The position numbers and the translations under genes were made by a program. A DNA stretch of 9,335 bases from contig JACFNS010000051.1 in NCBI GenBank assembly GCA_019454705.1, forward strand, positions 1 through 9,335. The letters run 5' to 3'. The notes beneath the pieces are model-generated. The model saw only the letters and a list, made by a program, of their open reading frames with translations. It was not told where the DNA came from and made no database searches. Of the stretch, positions 1-6,007 are shown piece after piece. The stretch's first letter is position 1; each line of letters begins with the position of its first letter. This stretch comes from Taibaiella sp. Lineage in GTDB: Bacteria; Bacteroidota; Bacteroidia; Chitinophagales; Chitinophagaceae.

Positions 1-395
1 AACAGCGCCTCAGGGTAGGTAACCAGTACTTTTTTATGCGTCTCCTTTTTGCTGAATTTGGTCAGCGCTTCAGTACGCAGCATCACGTGGCTGCTGTTCA
101 GCTCATTGTAGCTACCTGCTTTCTTGAACGAATCAGGAAAGTAACATATGTCCAGCGCGCCGGTCAGGTGTTCCAGGTCATTATGAAAATAAGCGGCCTC
201 CTCACGGTCGTTAAGGATAAACACATGATTGGCATCGCTGAGCTGCCATACCGACGTACCAATAAAGTTGATGGAAGACCCCCTGAGGTTAGAAAGTGTT
301 ACCCTGATTTTAGGATTTGACAATGAAATGCCTGCCGCAATCTGTTTTATGCGGATATCATTCTGATACAAACCCTGCAGCACCTGCAAATTCAT
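1..395 (-). CDS. mfd: Transcription-repair coupling factor Mfd, N-terminal fragment (runs off left edge)
   Basis: Mfd is a DNA translocase that removes RNA polymerase stalled at DNA lesions and recruits the UvrA excision machinery. The reading frame is open for 131 codons from ATG at 395-393 to the window edge, so only about a tenth of a family usually over 1,100 residues long is present. The visible part corresponds to the UvrB-like N-terminal region. It contains LRGSSINFIGTSVW (about residues 37-50), a Rossmann-like strand HVFILNDREEA (about 55-65), the FPDSFKK segment and the LLRTE...VLVTYPEAL ending, all typical of Bacteroidota Mfd as I know it. The helicase motifs lie outside the window. 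The start is chosen because it sits 7 bases after a good -7 box and begins the conserved block; no Shine-Dalgarno is visible. The FMN reductase gene lies 51 bases upstream on the same strand. Assignment rests on remembered family resemblance, without the motor domain. Confidence 0.85.
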   Translation of the reverse strand, partial: MNLQVLQGLYQNDIRIKQIAAGISLSNPKIRVTLSNLRGSSINFIGTSVWQLSDANHVFILNDREEAAYFHNDLEHLTGALDICYFPDSFKKAGSYNELNSSHVMLRTEALTKFSKKETHKKVLVTYPEAL

Positions 396-402
396 CGGGG
401 TG

Positions 403-410
403 CAAAAATA
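403..410 (-). promoter_or_regulatory. Probable -7 box (TATTTTTG) of mfd
   Basis: On the minus strand the sequence reads TATTTTTGC, an exact match to the Bacteroidota -7 consensus TAnnTTTG, and it ends only 7 bases before the mfd ATG. No TTG was found at the expected distance (about 17-23 bases upstream) for a -33 box, so this is a half-site match. If used, transcription would start at or very near the ATG and give an almost leaderless mRNA. Confidence 0.5.
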
Positions 411-446
411 AGGGAAACAATGCTAGCACGAGCGGCCTGAATAAAA

Positions 447-1013
447 TTATTGGTCTTTCTTTTTTTGATTAACGATGGCTTCAGCAAACCATAAATATTC
501 CTTAACAAACTTGTCGAGGTTGTTTGCCATCGTTTCATTCAATGGTTTGCCTTCCTCGTCCAGCGATTTATCAAGCTCCGGCACCAGCAATTTGCGCGGC
601 ATGGGGAATGCACCAATAGCCAATACCAGCAGTTGTAGCAGGTTAGATGCGTTGATACCGCCCTGCTTGCCGTTAGAACCGCAAACAATACCAATGGGCT
701 TTTTACCCCATTCTTTGGTGTAGTAGTCAACCGTATTTTTCAATGGGCCACTGTAGCTGTTATTATACTCAGGAGTCACGAATATCAGTCCGTCTGCATC
801 TTCTATCATCTTGCCCACTTTTACCACATCGGGCAACGGGTCTTTCATATCCTTCAGCCTGTTCTCCATTAGCGGCAGGTCATAATCCTTCACATCTATA
901 AAGGTTACATCCGCTTTGCCACTATCGCGCAGGGCCTTGTCTATTGCCCTTGCCGCACGTATGCTCAGCCTGCCTTCGCGAATAGCGCCGTAAAGAATGG
1001 TTATTTTCAACAT
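447..1013 (-). CDS. NAD(P)H-dependent FMN reductase (flavodoxin-like fold)
   Basis: This is a 188-residue protein of the NADPH-dependent FMN reductase family (azoreductase, quinone reductase or chromate reductase-like), a cytosolic flavoprotein that passes electrons from NAD(P)H through FMN to small acceptors. The FMN phosphate loop is at residues 8-17 (YGAIREGRLS), matching the family's GSxRxGR-S pattern with Ala in place of the usual Ser. The second flavin loop TPEYN is at 80-84, followed by SGPLKN at 88-93, the family's PEYN-x-S-x-P-LKN block. A glycine-rich CGSNGKQGG loop is at 111-119. Length fits the family (about 180-190). The physiological acceptor cannot be read from sequence. It lies 51 bases upstream of mfd in the same direction, but mfd has its own -7 box, so shared transcription is uncertain. 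It diverges from the small lipoprotein gene across a 115-base gap. Confidence 0.9.
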   Translation of the reverse strand: MLKITILYGAIREGRLSIRAARAIDKALRDSGKADVTFIDVKDYDLPLMENRLKDMKDPLPDVVKVGKMIEDADGLIFVTPEYNNSYSGPLKNTVDYYTKEWGKKPIGIVCGSNGKQGGINASNLLQLLVLAIGAFPMPRKLLVPELDKSLDEEGKPLNETMANNLDKFVKEYLWFAEAIVNQKKKDQ

Positions 1014-1128
1014 AAGCTGTAACTTTCATACAATCTAACAAAAATGCGCAATGATTGTTTCAGGTTTAGCGTTAGATTAAGATATAGCTCCGGCTTTCAA
1101 GCCTTAAGTTCTTCAAAAAACAATTTTT

Positions 1129-1398
1129 ATGAAAAAGTATTTGCTATTGATGATATTACTTCCCTTCCTCGCTTCATGCGAAAACACCTGGGACAGCGAT
1201 GCCAGGGATATGTTTAAGCAGGCCTGTATGAAGACGGCAAATGACAACGGCACACCCGAAGACAAAGCTGAAAAGATGTGCGACTGCCGCCTGGAGAAAA
1301 TCATGGAGAAGCACCCCAACTTCGCCGAGGCTATGGAAAACATCACCGATGTGATCAACGACCCGGAAGTGAAAAAATGCGACGAACTGGCGCAGTAA
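1129..1398 (+). CDS. Small lipoprotein with four conserved-looking cysteines, unknown function
   Basis: An 89-residue protein with a lipoprotein signal: a basic start (MKK), a hydrophobic stretch at residues 4-13 and the lipobox LASC ending at Cys17, which would be lipidated and anchored to a membrane facing the periplasm or surface. The mature part is charged and mostly helical, with cysteines at 33, 51, 53 and 84 (C-x17-C-x-C-x30-C). That pattern suggests two disulfides or a small helical hairpin. I do not recognise a named family; short proteins of this layout are common in Bacteroidota. The gene stands alone on the plus strand, diverges from the FMN reductase and converges with the hydroxyacyl-CoA dehydrogenase, whose stop codon is 6 bases away. 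No strong -7 box or Shine-Dalgarno is visible; the sequence just before the ATG is A- and T-rich. Confidence 0.8.
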   Translation: MKKYLLLMILLPFLASCENTWDSDARDMFKQACMKTANDNGTPEDKAEKMCDCRLEKIMEKHPNFAEAMENITDVINDPEVKKCDELAQ

Positions 1399-1404
1399 GC
1401 CTTA

Positions 1405-2577
1405 TCAGTTGATAAACTTCTGTTTGCCGGCAGCCATCCTACGCAGTAACACACTGGCGCGGTAGCGGTCTTCGTGATATTCGTTGTACAGCCCGTCCAG
1501 TATGTTCAGGCATTTACCGGCACCCCATTCGTCGCACCATTGCAATAAGCCTTTGGGATAATTCACCCCTTTGGTCATGGCCAGTTCCAGGTCTTGCGCC
1601 GATGCTATATTCAGGTGCAGTGCATCTACCGCTTCGTTGATGAGCATAGCTATTATACGCTCTGTTATACGGTTGCCCAATGCAGTATCTTTATTCGCTT
1701 CGGGCTGTGCTGCACCTTCGGCATAATTATAAAAACCACGTCCTGACTTACGTCCCAGCCATCCCGCTTCCAGCAGGCGCTTTTGCGAGAATGATGGTTT
1801 GTAGCGGGGGTCGTAAAAGAAGGATTGGAATACGGTTTCTGTCACCACATAGTTCACATCATGGCCTATGTAATCGGTAAGTGTAAAGGGCCCCATTTTA
1901 AAACCACCTAATTCGGTCATCGCCCAATCGATAGTAGCCATATCAGCTATGCCTTCTTCCATCAATCGTATGGCCTCGCCATAAAACGGCCTTGCCACAC
2001 GATTGACGATAAAGCCGGGAGTATCTTTAGCTATCACGGGTACTTTCTTCCATGTAGCCATCAGCTCTTTACATTCGGCGGCAATAGCAGCGTCCGTTTG
2101 CACGGCAGGTACTACCTCAACCAGGGCCATAAGCGGTGCAGGATTGAAAAAGTGCAGCCCCAGCACACGTTCAGCGCCAGTACATGCAGCAGCAATAGAT
2201 GTAACTGATAAAGAAGATGTATTGGTAGCCAGCACACAATCAGCGCTCACTACCTTTTCTACATCGGCAAATACTTTTTTCTTGATGTCCAGGTTCTCAA
2301 TAATGGCTTCGATGATGAGGCCACTATCTTTAAAAGCCCCCAGGTTCGACGCATAGGTATATTTCGATGTAATGGACTCAATGCTTTCTATCTTGCCCTT
2401 CTCCACCAGCTTAGCCAGCACCTTTTCCAATGCTGCCGCCGACTTTTCCAGTGCTGCTTCATTCGTATCAAATACCACCACATTATGCCCCGCCATGGCG
2501 GCCACCTGCGCTATACCACTGCCCATTGCGCCCGCGCCTATTACACCTACTATACTATCTGTTGAAAATCTGCCCAT
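1405..2577 (-). CDS. 3-hydroxyacyl-CoA dehydrogenase with duplicated C-terminal domain
   Basis: NAD-dependent oxidation of 3-hydroxyacyl-CoA to 3-oxoacyl-CoA, as in fatty-acid beta-oxidation, butanoate metabolism or phenylacetate degradation. The protein is 390 residues. The NAD-binding Rossmann domain starts with GVIGAGAMGSG at 11-21 and has Asp37 at the end of the second strand, as expected for NAD rather than NADP. Active-site residues fall at the spacing known from human HADH: Ser121, His142 (LHFFNP), Glu154 (LVEVV) and Asn192 (NRV). The first C-terminal dimerisation domain covers about 187-286. A second, shorter copy at about 302-383 (ITERIIAMLINEAVDAL and GVNYPKGLL) makes the protein about 100 residues longer than a minimal 3-hydroxybutyryl-CoA dehydrogenase. 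This layout resembles PaaH-type enzymes, but no paa genes are nearby, so chain-length and pathway are open. It is a single gene, convergent with the small lipoprotein and divergent from the aldo/keto reductase. Confidence 0.93.
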   Translation of the reverse strand: MGRFSTDSIVGVIGAGAMGSGIAQVAAMAGHNVVVFDTNEAALEKSAAALEKVLAKLVEKGKIESIESITSKYTYASNLGAFKDSGLIIEAIIENLDIKKKVFADVEKVVSADCVLATNTSSLSVTSIAAACTGAERVLGLHFFNPAPLMALVEVVPAVQTDAAIAAECKELMATWKKVPVIAKDTPGFIVNRVARPFYGEAIRLMEEGIADMATIDWAMTELGGFKMGPFTLTDYIGHDVNYVVTETVFQSFFYDPRYKPSFSQKRLLEAGWLGRKSGRGFYNYAEGAAQPEANKDTALGNRITERIIAMLINEAVDALHLNIASAQDLELAMTKGVNYPKGLLQWCDEWGAGKCLNILDGLYNEYHEDRYRASVLLRRMAAGKQKFIN

Positions 2578-2584
2578 GATGCTG

Positions 2585-2592
2585 CGAAAATA
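2585..2592 (-). promoter_or_regulatory. Possible -7 box (TATTTTCG) of the 3-hydroxyacyl-CoA dehydrogenase
   Basis: The minus strand reads TATTTTCGC, one mismatch from TAnnTTTG, ending 7 bases before the ATG of the dehydrogenase. The placement is the same as for the mfd box. A TTG lies 14 bases upstream, shorter than the usual spacing, so only the position and near-match support it. Confidence 0.3.
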
Positions 2593-2753
2593 ATCAATAT
2601 TACTTTCAAGCTACGTTCACATAAAAAGTGGGTTATGTATCGTTATGTTCTTTATGCATATAACCAACCTCTATCCCCTTTCTCCGAAAGAATCCCCATC
2701 TTTATACCAGGCAATTTTTATTAAACCACATAAAAAATAGCCCCGGAATGAAA

Positions 2754-2769
2754 TCCCGCCTTGGCGGGA
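2754..2769. repeat. GC-rich palindrome just upstream of the aldo/keto reductase
   Basis: The arms TCCCGCC (2754-2760) and GGCGGGA (2763-2769) are perfect inverted repeats separated by TT. In RNA the inner C-G pair would open to give a six-pair GC stem with a CTTG loop. It stands out as GC-rich in AT-rich intergenic DNA and is followed by GGGG. It ends 17 bases before the preferred ATG of the aldo/keto reductase. Similar CCCGCC-TT-GGCGGG elements are, in my memory, dispersed in several Bacteroidota genomes. It may be such a repeat, a 5' leader hairpin, or a terminator-like element; only one copy is in this window. Confidence 0.55.
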
Positions 2770-2786
2770 GGGGTAAAAAGGTATAT

Positions 2787-3776
2787 ATGGAATACAGAAG
2801 AATGGGTAAAACGGGCTTGCAACTGAGCGTATTGTCTTACGGCTCATGGGTCACCTTTGCCAAGCAGATTGACGACAGCGTATCAGACAGGCTCATGGGT
2901 CTGGCTTATGATAATGGTATCAACTTCTTCGACAATGCGGAGATATATTCCCGTGGCGAGTCAGAAAAGATGATGGGTCGCGTGCTGAAAAACAAAAACT
3001 GGGAGCGTTCCTCTTACACAGTTTCCAGCAAAGTATTCTTTGGCTGGAGGGGCGAGGCCAATAAGCCTAACCAAACCGGCCTCAGCCGCAAACATATAAC
3101 AGAGGCATGCGATGAAGCGTTGGGGCGCTTGCAGGTAGACTACCTGGATTTGTTCTACTGCCACCGTCCCGACAAAAATGTGCCGATAGAAGAAGTGGTA
3201 TGGACCATGAACCACCTGGTACAAAGGGGCAAGATACTCTATTGGGGCACCAGCGAGTGGAGCGGCCCCGAGATAATGGAAGCCCATATGATAGCCCGCG
3301 ACCTGCGCCTGATAGGCCCTGCCGTAGAGCAGCCTGAATACAACCTCTTCAAGCGGGATAAGATGGAAGTGGATTATTACACCATATTCAAAAATATAGG
3401 CATGGGCACTACCATCTGGAGCCCCCTGGCATCGGGACTGTTAACAGGTAAGTACAACGATGGTATTCCCGAGGGTTCCCGCCTGGGGCTGCAGGGCTTC
3501 GACTGGCTGAAAGACCGGGTAATGACGGATGAAAGAATTGCCCGTGTGCGCGAGCTGGATGCAGTGGCTAAAGACCTGGGCACATCGCTGGCCACCTTGT
3601 CAATAGCCTGGTGCATCCGCAACCCCAACGTAACCAGCGCTATACTGGGCGCTACTAAGGAAGAGCAATTGATGGAGAACCTTAAAGCATTAGAGGTATT
3701 GCCCAAACTAACAGACGAAGTGATGGAACGGATAGACACAGTAATGGGCACTAAGCCTAATATGCCGCAATACTAG
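2787..3776 (+). CDS. Aldo/keto reductase, potassium-channel-beta-like (AKR6 type)
   Basis: A 329-residue NADPH-dependent (beta/alpha)8-barrel reductase that reduces aldehydes or ketones in the cytosol. The catalytic tetrad is visible as Asp49 (FFDNAEIY), Tyr54, Lys82 (SSKVFF) and His126 (FYCHRPD). Segments such as LYWGTSEWS (151-159), EQPEYNLF (181-188), WSPLASGLLTGKY (211-223) and ILGATKEEQLMENL (286-299) closely follow the voltage-gated potassium-channel beta subunit and YghZ-like group. Here the fourth residue is His, as in active reductases, where mammalian Kv-beta has Asn. An in-frame ATG at 2748 would add 13 residues, but that stretch is encoded largely by the palindrome at 2754-2769 and is unlike the family. 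The ATG at 2787 gives the canonical MEYRRMGKTG start and has an A-rich AAAAAGG sequence upstream. The orphan gene follows after 6 bases and could be co-transcribed. The natural substrate is unknown. Confidence 0.92.
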   Translation: MEYRRMGKTGLQLSVLSYGSWVTFAKQIDDSVSDRLMGLAYDNGINFFDNAEIYSRGESEKMMGRVLKNKNWERSSYTVSSKVFFGWRGEANKPNQTGLSRKHITEACDEALGRLQVDYLDLFYCHRPDKNVPIEEVVWTMNHLVQRGKILYWGTSEWSGPEIMEAHMIARDLRLIGPAVEQPEYNLFKRDKMEVDYYTIFKNIGMGTTIWSPLASGLLTGKYNDGIPEGSRLGLQGFDWLKDRVMTDERIARVRELDAVAKDLGTSLATLSIAWCIRNPNVTSAILGATKEEQLMENLKALEVLPKLTDEVMERIDTVMGTKPNMPQY

Positions 3777-3782
3777 ATAAAC

Positions 3783-4268
3783 ATGACCCAATCAGACGTT
3801 AAACTACTTACCTCCACCAAGTACCTGGACAATGTCGAGGGGCTTGATACTATCATTAGGCAAATTGAAGAAATTAGCCCTCTGATAGTTAGCACCCTGG
3901 TGAGAGCAGAGATAAAAGATTTTATCTCTGAGAGGATATTCCAAATAGTTAATGTTATGATTGATAGCCTTGTGAAAGAATTCAATCGTTCTACATGCAA
4001 AGACGTAAGACTTAATATTGCTCTAATTCTCTTCTCTAACGATATTAATGGATATGAAGATTTTCTGGTTGAATATGTTACATCAGAAACAAATTATGAC
4101 AATGTTGCGTTTCCTTTAATGAAGTTAGCCACAAAGAAAGTTGAACGTGCTAAACCTGTAGTTCAATATTGGTTGGATATATATAGTGAAAAGGCTAAAC
4201 ATACTGCTGATTTACATGACTTAGATGTATTTAATAGTCTATCAACGATTTATGATTACTATAAGTAA
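3783..4268 (+). CDS. AT-rich orphan protein of unknown function (161 residues)
   Basis: I do not recognise this protein. It is 161 residues, has no signal peptide and no clear membrane segment, and looks almost entirely alpha-helical, with amphipathic leucine/isoleucine-rich helices at about 20-65 and 75-115 and an acidic, tyrosine-rich C-terminus (DLHDLDVFNSLSTIYDYYK). The shape could fit a small helical-repeat or immunity-type protein, but no motif decides this. A hand count over 3841-4260 gives about 32% G+C, against more than 50% in the flanking aldo/keto reductase and ammonia-lyase genes. Codon use is correspondingly AT-biased, which points to separate acquisition. The start is ATG 6 bases after the upstream stop, so translation may depend on read-through from the reductase gene. 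A -7 box for the next gene follows its stop by 25 bases, so it ends a possible two-gene unit. The frame is intact, which suggests a real gene. Confidence 0.7.
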   Translation: MTQSDVKLLTSTKYLDNVEGLDTIIRQIEEISPLIVSTLVRAEIKDFISERIFQIVNVMIDSLVKEFNRSTCKDVRLNIALILFSNDINGYEDFLVEYVTSETNYDNVAFPLMKLATKKVERAKPVVQYWLDIYSEKAKHTADLHDLDVFNSLSTIYDYYK

Positions 4269-4293
4269 GTACGGTAAATCCTTGTTCTTTTTA

Positions 4294-4301
4294 TATTTTT
4301 G
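4294..4301 (+). promoter_or_regulatory. Probable -7 box (TATTTTTG) of the ammonia-lyase gene
   Basis: TATTTTTGC is an exact match to the Bacteroidota TAnnTTTG(C) -7 consensus and ends 33 bases before the ammonia-lyase ATG. It would give a leader of roughly 25-30 bases with no Shine-Dalgarno. No TTG lies at the expected -33 distance, so only the half-site supports it. Confidence 0.5.
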
Positions 4302-4334
4302 CAACCTTTACAAAGCATATCCCTTAACTGATAT

Positions 4335-5888
4335 ATGATAGCACTGGGTGGCAAGCCATTAGATTTAGATGCATTTGAGCAGATTGTCCTGTACCAGAAG
4401 GAGGTCAACCTGACCGCCTCTGCGGTAAAGGAGGCTACCCGCAGCTATGAGTTCCTCAAAGCATTTTCTCAGGATAAACTGATATACGGTATCAACACAG
4501 GCTTCGGGCCTATGGCGCAGTACCGCATCAACGATGAGGACAAGAAGAGCTTGCAGTACAACCTTATCCGCAGCCATGCCTCGGGTATGGGCGAAAAACT
4601 GAACAGCCTGCAAAGCCGGGCTATGATGCTGGCACGCCTGCATACACTGGTGCTGGGTTACTCGGGCGTACACCCCGACCTGGTGCAACTGATGACCGAC
4701 CTCATCAACCACGAAGCCTACCCTGTAATATATGCCCACGGCGGTGTGGGTGCCAGCGGCGACCTGGTACAACTGGCCCACCTGGCATTGGGCCTCATTG
4801 GCGAAGGGATGTTCTGGTACCAGGGGGATATCGTACCCGCACAGGATGTGTACCAGCAATTGGGCCTGAAACCACTGGATATAAACGGCCGTGAGGGCCT
4901 GGCTTTGATGAACGGTACCTCGTCTATGACGGGTATAGGTGGTATCAACGTGATACGTGCGCACAGGCTGGTGGTATGGAGCATGTTGCTATCGCTGATG
5001 GTGAACGAGATGATGGAAGCCTATGACGACCACTTCTCTGCCGAGCTGAACAATGTAAAGAAACACAACGGCCAGCGCGCTGTGGCAGAGTGGATGCGCA
5101 TACTGGGCGATGATAGTGGCCTGATGCGTAAACGCCACGAGCACCTATACGATAAGAAAGTAACTGAAACTGTAGTAGAAGATAAAGTGCAGGAGTATTA
5201 CTCACTGCGCTGCGTACCGCAGATACTGGGGCCGATATTTGATACAGTGCTGAATGCGGAGAAGGTGATTGTAGACGAGCTGAACTCGGTAAACGACAAC
5301 CCGGTAGTTGACTATAAAAACCAGAACATATTTCACGGCGGCAACTTCCATGGAGACTATGTGGCGCTGGAAATGGATAAGCTGAAAATAGCGGTGACCA
5401 AACTGTCTATGTTGTCAGAGCGCCAGTTGAACTTTTTGCTGAACCCGGCGCTTAACAAAAAGCTGCCCGCATTTGCCAACGCAGGCAGGCTGGGGCTCAA
5501 CTTCGGCATACAGGGCATGCAATACCCTGCCACCTCTACCACGGCGGAAAACCAGACACTGAGCAACCCCGTGTATATACACAGCATACCCAACAACAAC
5601 GACAACCAGGATATAGTGAGCATGGGTACCAACGCCGCTATGATGTGCGCCCGTGTGATAGACAATACTTACGAGGTGCTGGCGGTGGAAGCTGCCGCAT
5701 TGGTACAGGCGATAGACATACGCGGCATTGCTGGCAGGCTGGCGCCAGCTACCCGCTGGATGTATGATGGCGTGCGCAATCATTTCCCTTTCTTCAAAGA
5801 GGATTTTTCAGCATCATCGCACCTGCAGGCTGTTAAAACATGGATGAAGGATACGGATATAGTGGCGCAGTTTAAGAAGAAGATTTAG
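4335..5888 (+). CDS. Aromatic amino-acid ammonia-lyase, probable tyrosine ammonia-lyase (flexirubin type)
   Basis: This MIO enzyme removes ammonia from an aromatic amino acid; for tyrosine the product is p-coumarate, the starter of flexirubin or aryl-polyene pigments. It is 517 residues, the usual size for bacterial HAL/TAL. The triad that cyclises to the MIO cofactor is Ala140-Ser141-Gly142 in GGVGASGDLVQLAHLAL. Other active-site elements are Tyr51 (IYGINTGFGP), Asn193 (MNGTS), QEYYSLRCVPQ at 286-296, NDNPVV at 320-325 and the SIPNNNDNQDIVSMG block at 417-431. From memory, these blocks match the characterised Flavobacterium johnsoniae tyrosine ammonia-lyase very closely, more so than hut-operon histidine ammonia-lyases. 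The selectivity pair is Ser80-His81, HAL-like, but that same pair is in my recollection of the Flavobacterium TAL. No hutU, hutI or hutG gene is adjacent. A fabG-like gene follows on the same strand after 119 bases. Histidine as substrate cannot be fully excluded. Confidence 0.88.
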   Translation: MIALGGKPLDLDAFEQIVLYQKEVNLTASAVKEATRSYEFLKAFSQDKLIYGINTGFGPMAQYRINDEDKKSLQYNLIRSHASGMGEKLNSLQSRAMMLARLHTLVLGYSGVHPDLVQLMTDLINHEAYPVIYAHGGVGASGDLVQLAHLALGLIGEGMFWYQGDIVPAQDVYQQLGLKPLDINGREGLALMNGTSSMTGIGGINVIRAHRLVVWSMLLSLMVNEMMEAYDDHFSAELNNVKKHNGQRAVAEWMRILGDDSGLMRKRHEHLYDKKVTETVVEDKVQEYYSLRCVPQILGPIFDTVLNAEKVIVDELNSVNDNPVVDYKNQNIFHGGNFHGDYVALEMDKLKIAVTKLSMLSERQLNFLLNPALNKKLPAFANAGRLGLNFGIQGMQYPATSTTAENQTLSNPVYIHSIPNNNDNQDIVSMGTNAAMMCARVIDNTYEVLAVEAAALVQAIDIRGIAGRLAPATRWMYDGVRNHFPFFKEDFSASSHLQAVKTWMKDTDIVAQFKKKI

Positions 5889-5889
5889 T

Positions 5890-5923
5890 CAATTCGGCAA
5901 TGAGACAATTTGCCAATTTGAGA
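5890..5923. repeat. Imperfect tandem repeat, two CAATT-G-CAAT-GAGA units
   Basis: Two adjacent units, CAATTCGGCAATGAGA (5890-5905) and CAATTTGCCAATTTGAGA (5906-5923), differ by two substitutions and a two-base insertion. They start directly after the ammonia-lyase stop codon. Such CAATTTG/GAGAATG-type intergenic repeats are familiar from Bacteroidota genomes in my memory. The function is unknown, and this may be the edge of a longer decayed array. Confidence 0.5.
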
Positions 5924-5943
5924 ATACAGCCATTTAGAATTTT

Positions 5944-5993
5944 GATTTGGGATTTGATTTAGAGTGGGATTTGGAATTTGGATATTGGAATTT
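5944..5993. repeat. Low-complexity GATTTGG/GAATTTGG tract before fabG
   Basis: The plus strand cycles through GATTTGG, GATTTGATTT, GGGATTTGG, GAATTTGG and ATTGGAATTT, a near-tandem tract with a period of about 7-8 bases and no C. It ends 14 bases before the fabG ATG and fills much of the lyase-fabG spacer. It contains repeated TTTG and TTG words that resemble parts of Bacteroidota promoters, but no full TTG-spacer-TAnnTTTG arrangement is seen. Confidence 0.5.
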
Positions 5994-6007
5994 AACTTTT
6001 AGACTTT

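Noticed and set aside
36..320. 94-codon plus-strand open frame at the left edge
   Set aside because: It is antisense to the Mfd N-terminus, whose frame is clearly coding.
1092..1103. GGCTT-TC-AAGCC inverted repeat upstream of the small lipoprotein
   Set aside because: A five-base stem with a two-base loop is likely by chance; no operator or leader structure can be supported.
1014..1128. CATTTTTG on the minus strand as a -7 box for the FMN reductase
   Set aside because: It misses the first T of TAnnTTTG, and no TTG sits at a proper distance, so it is not listed as a promoter.
1402..1415. Inverted repeat TTATCA-GT-TGATAA over the stop of the 3-hydroxyacyl-CoA dehydrogenase, in the 6-base convergent gap
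   Set aside because: The stem is short and AT-rich, the loop is only two bases and no U-tract follows, so it does not support a terminator call.
4365..5783. Several minus-strand open frames of 86-199 codons across the ammonia-lyase gene
   Set aside because: They lie antisense to a well-conserved enzyme, are rich in His, Gln and Val in shadow-like patterns, and resemble no family.
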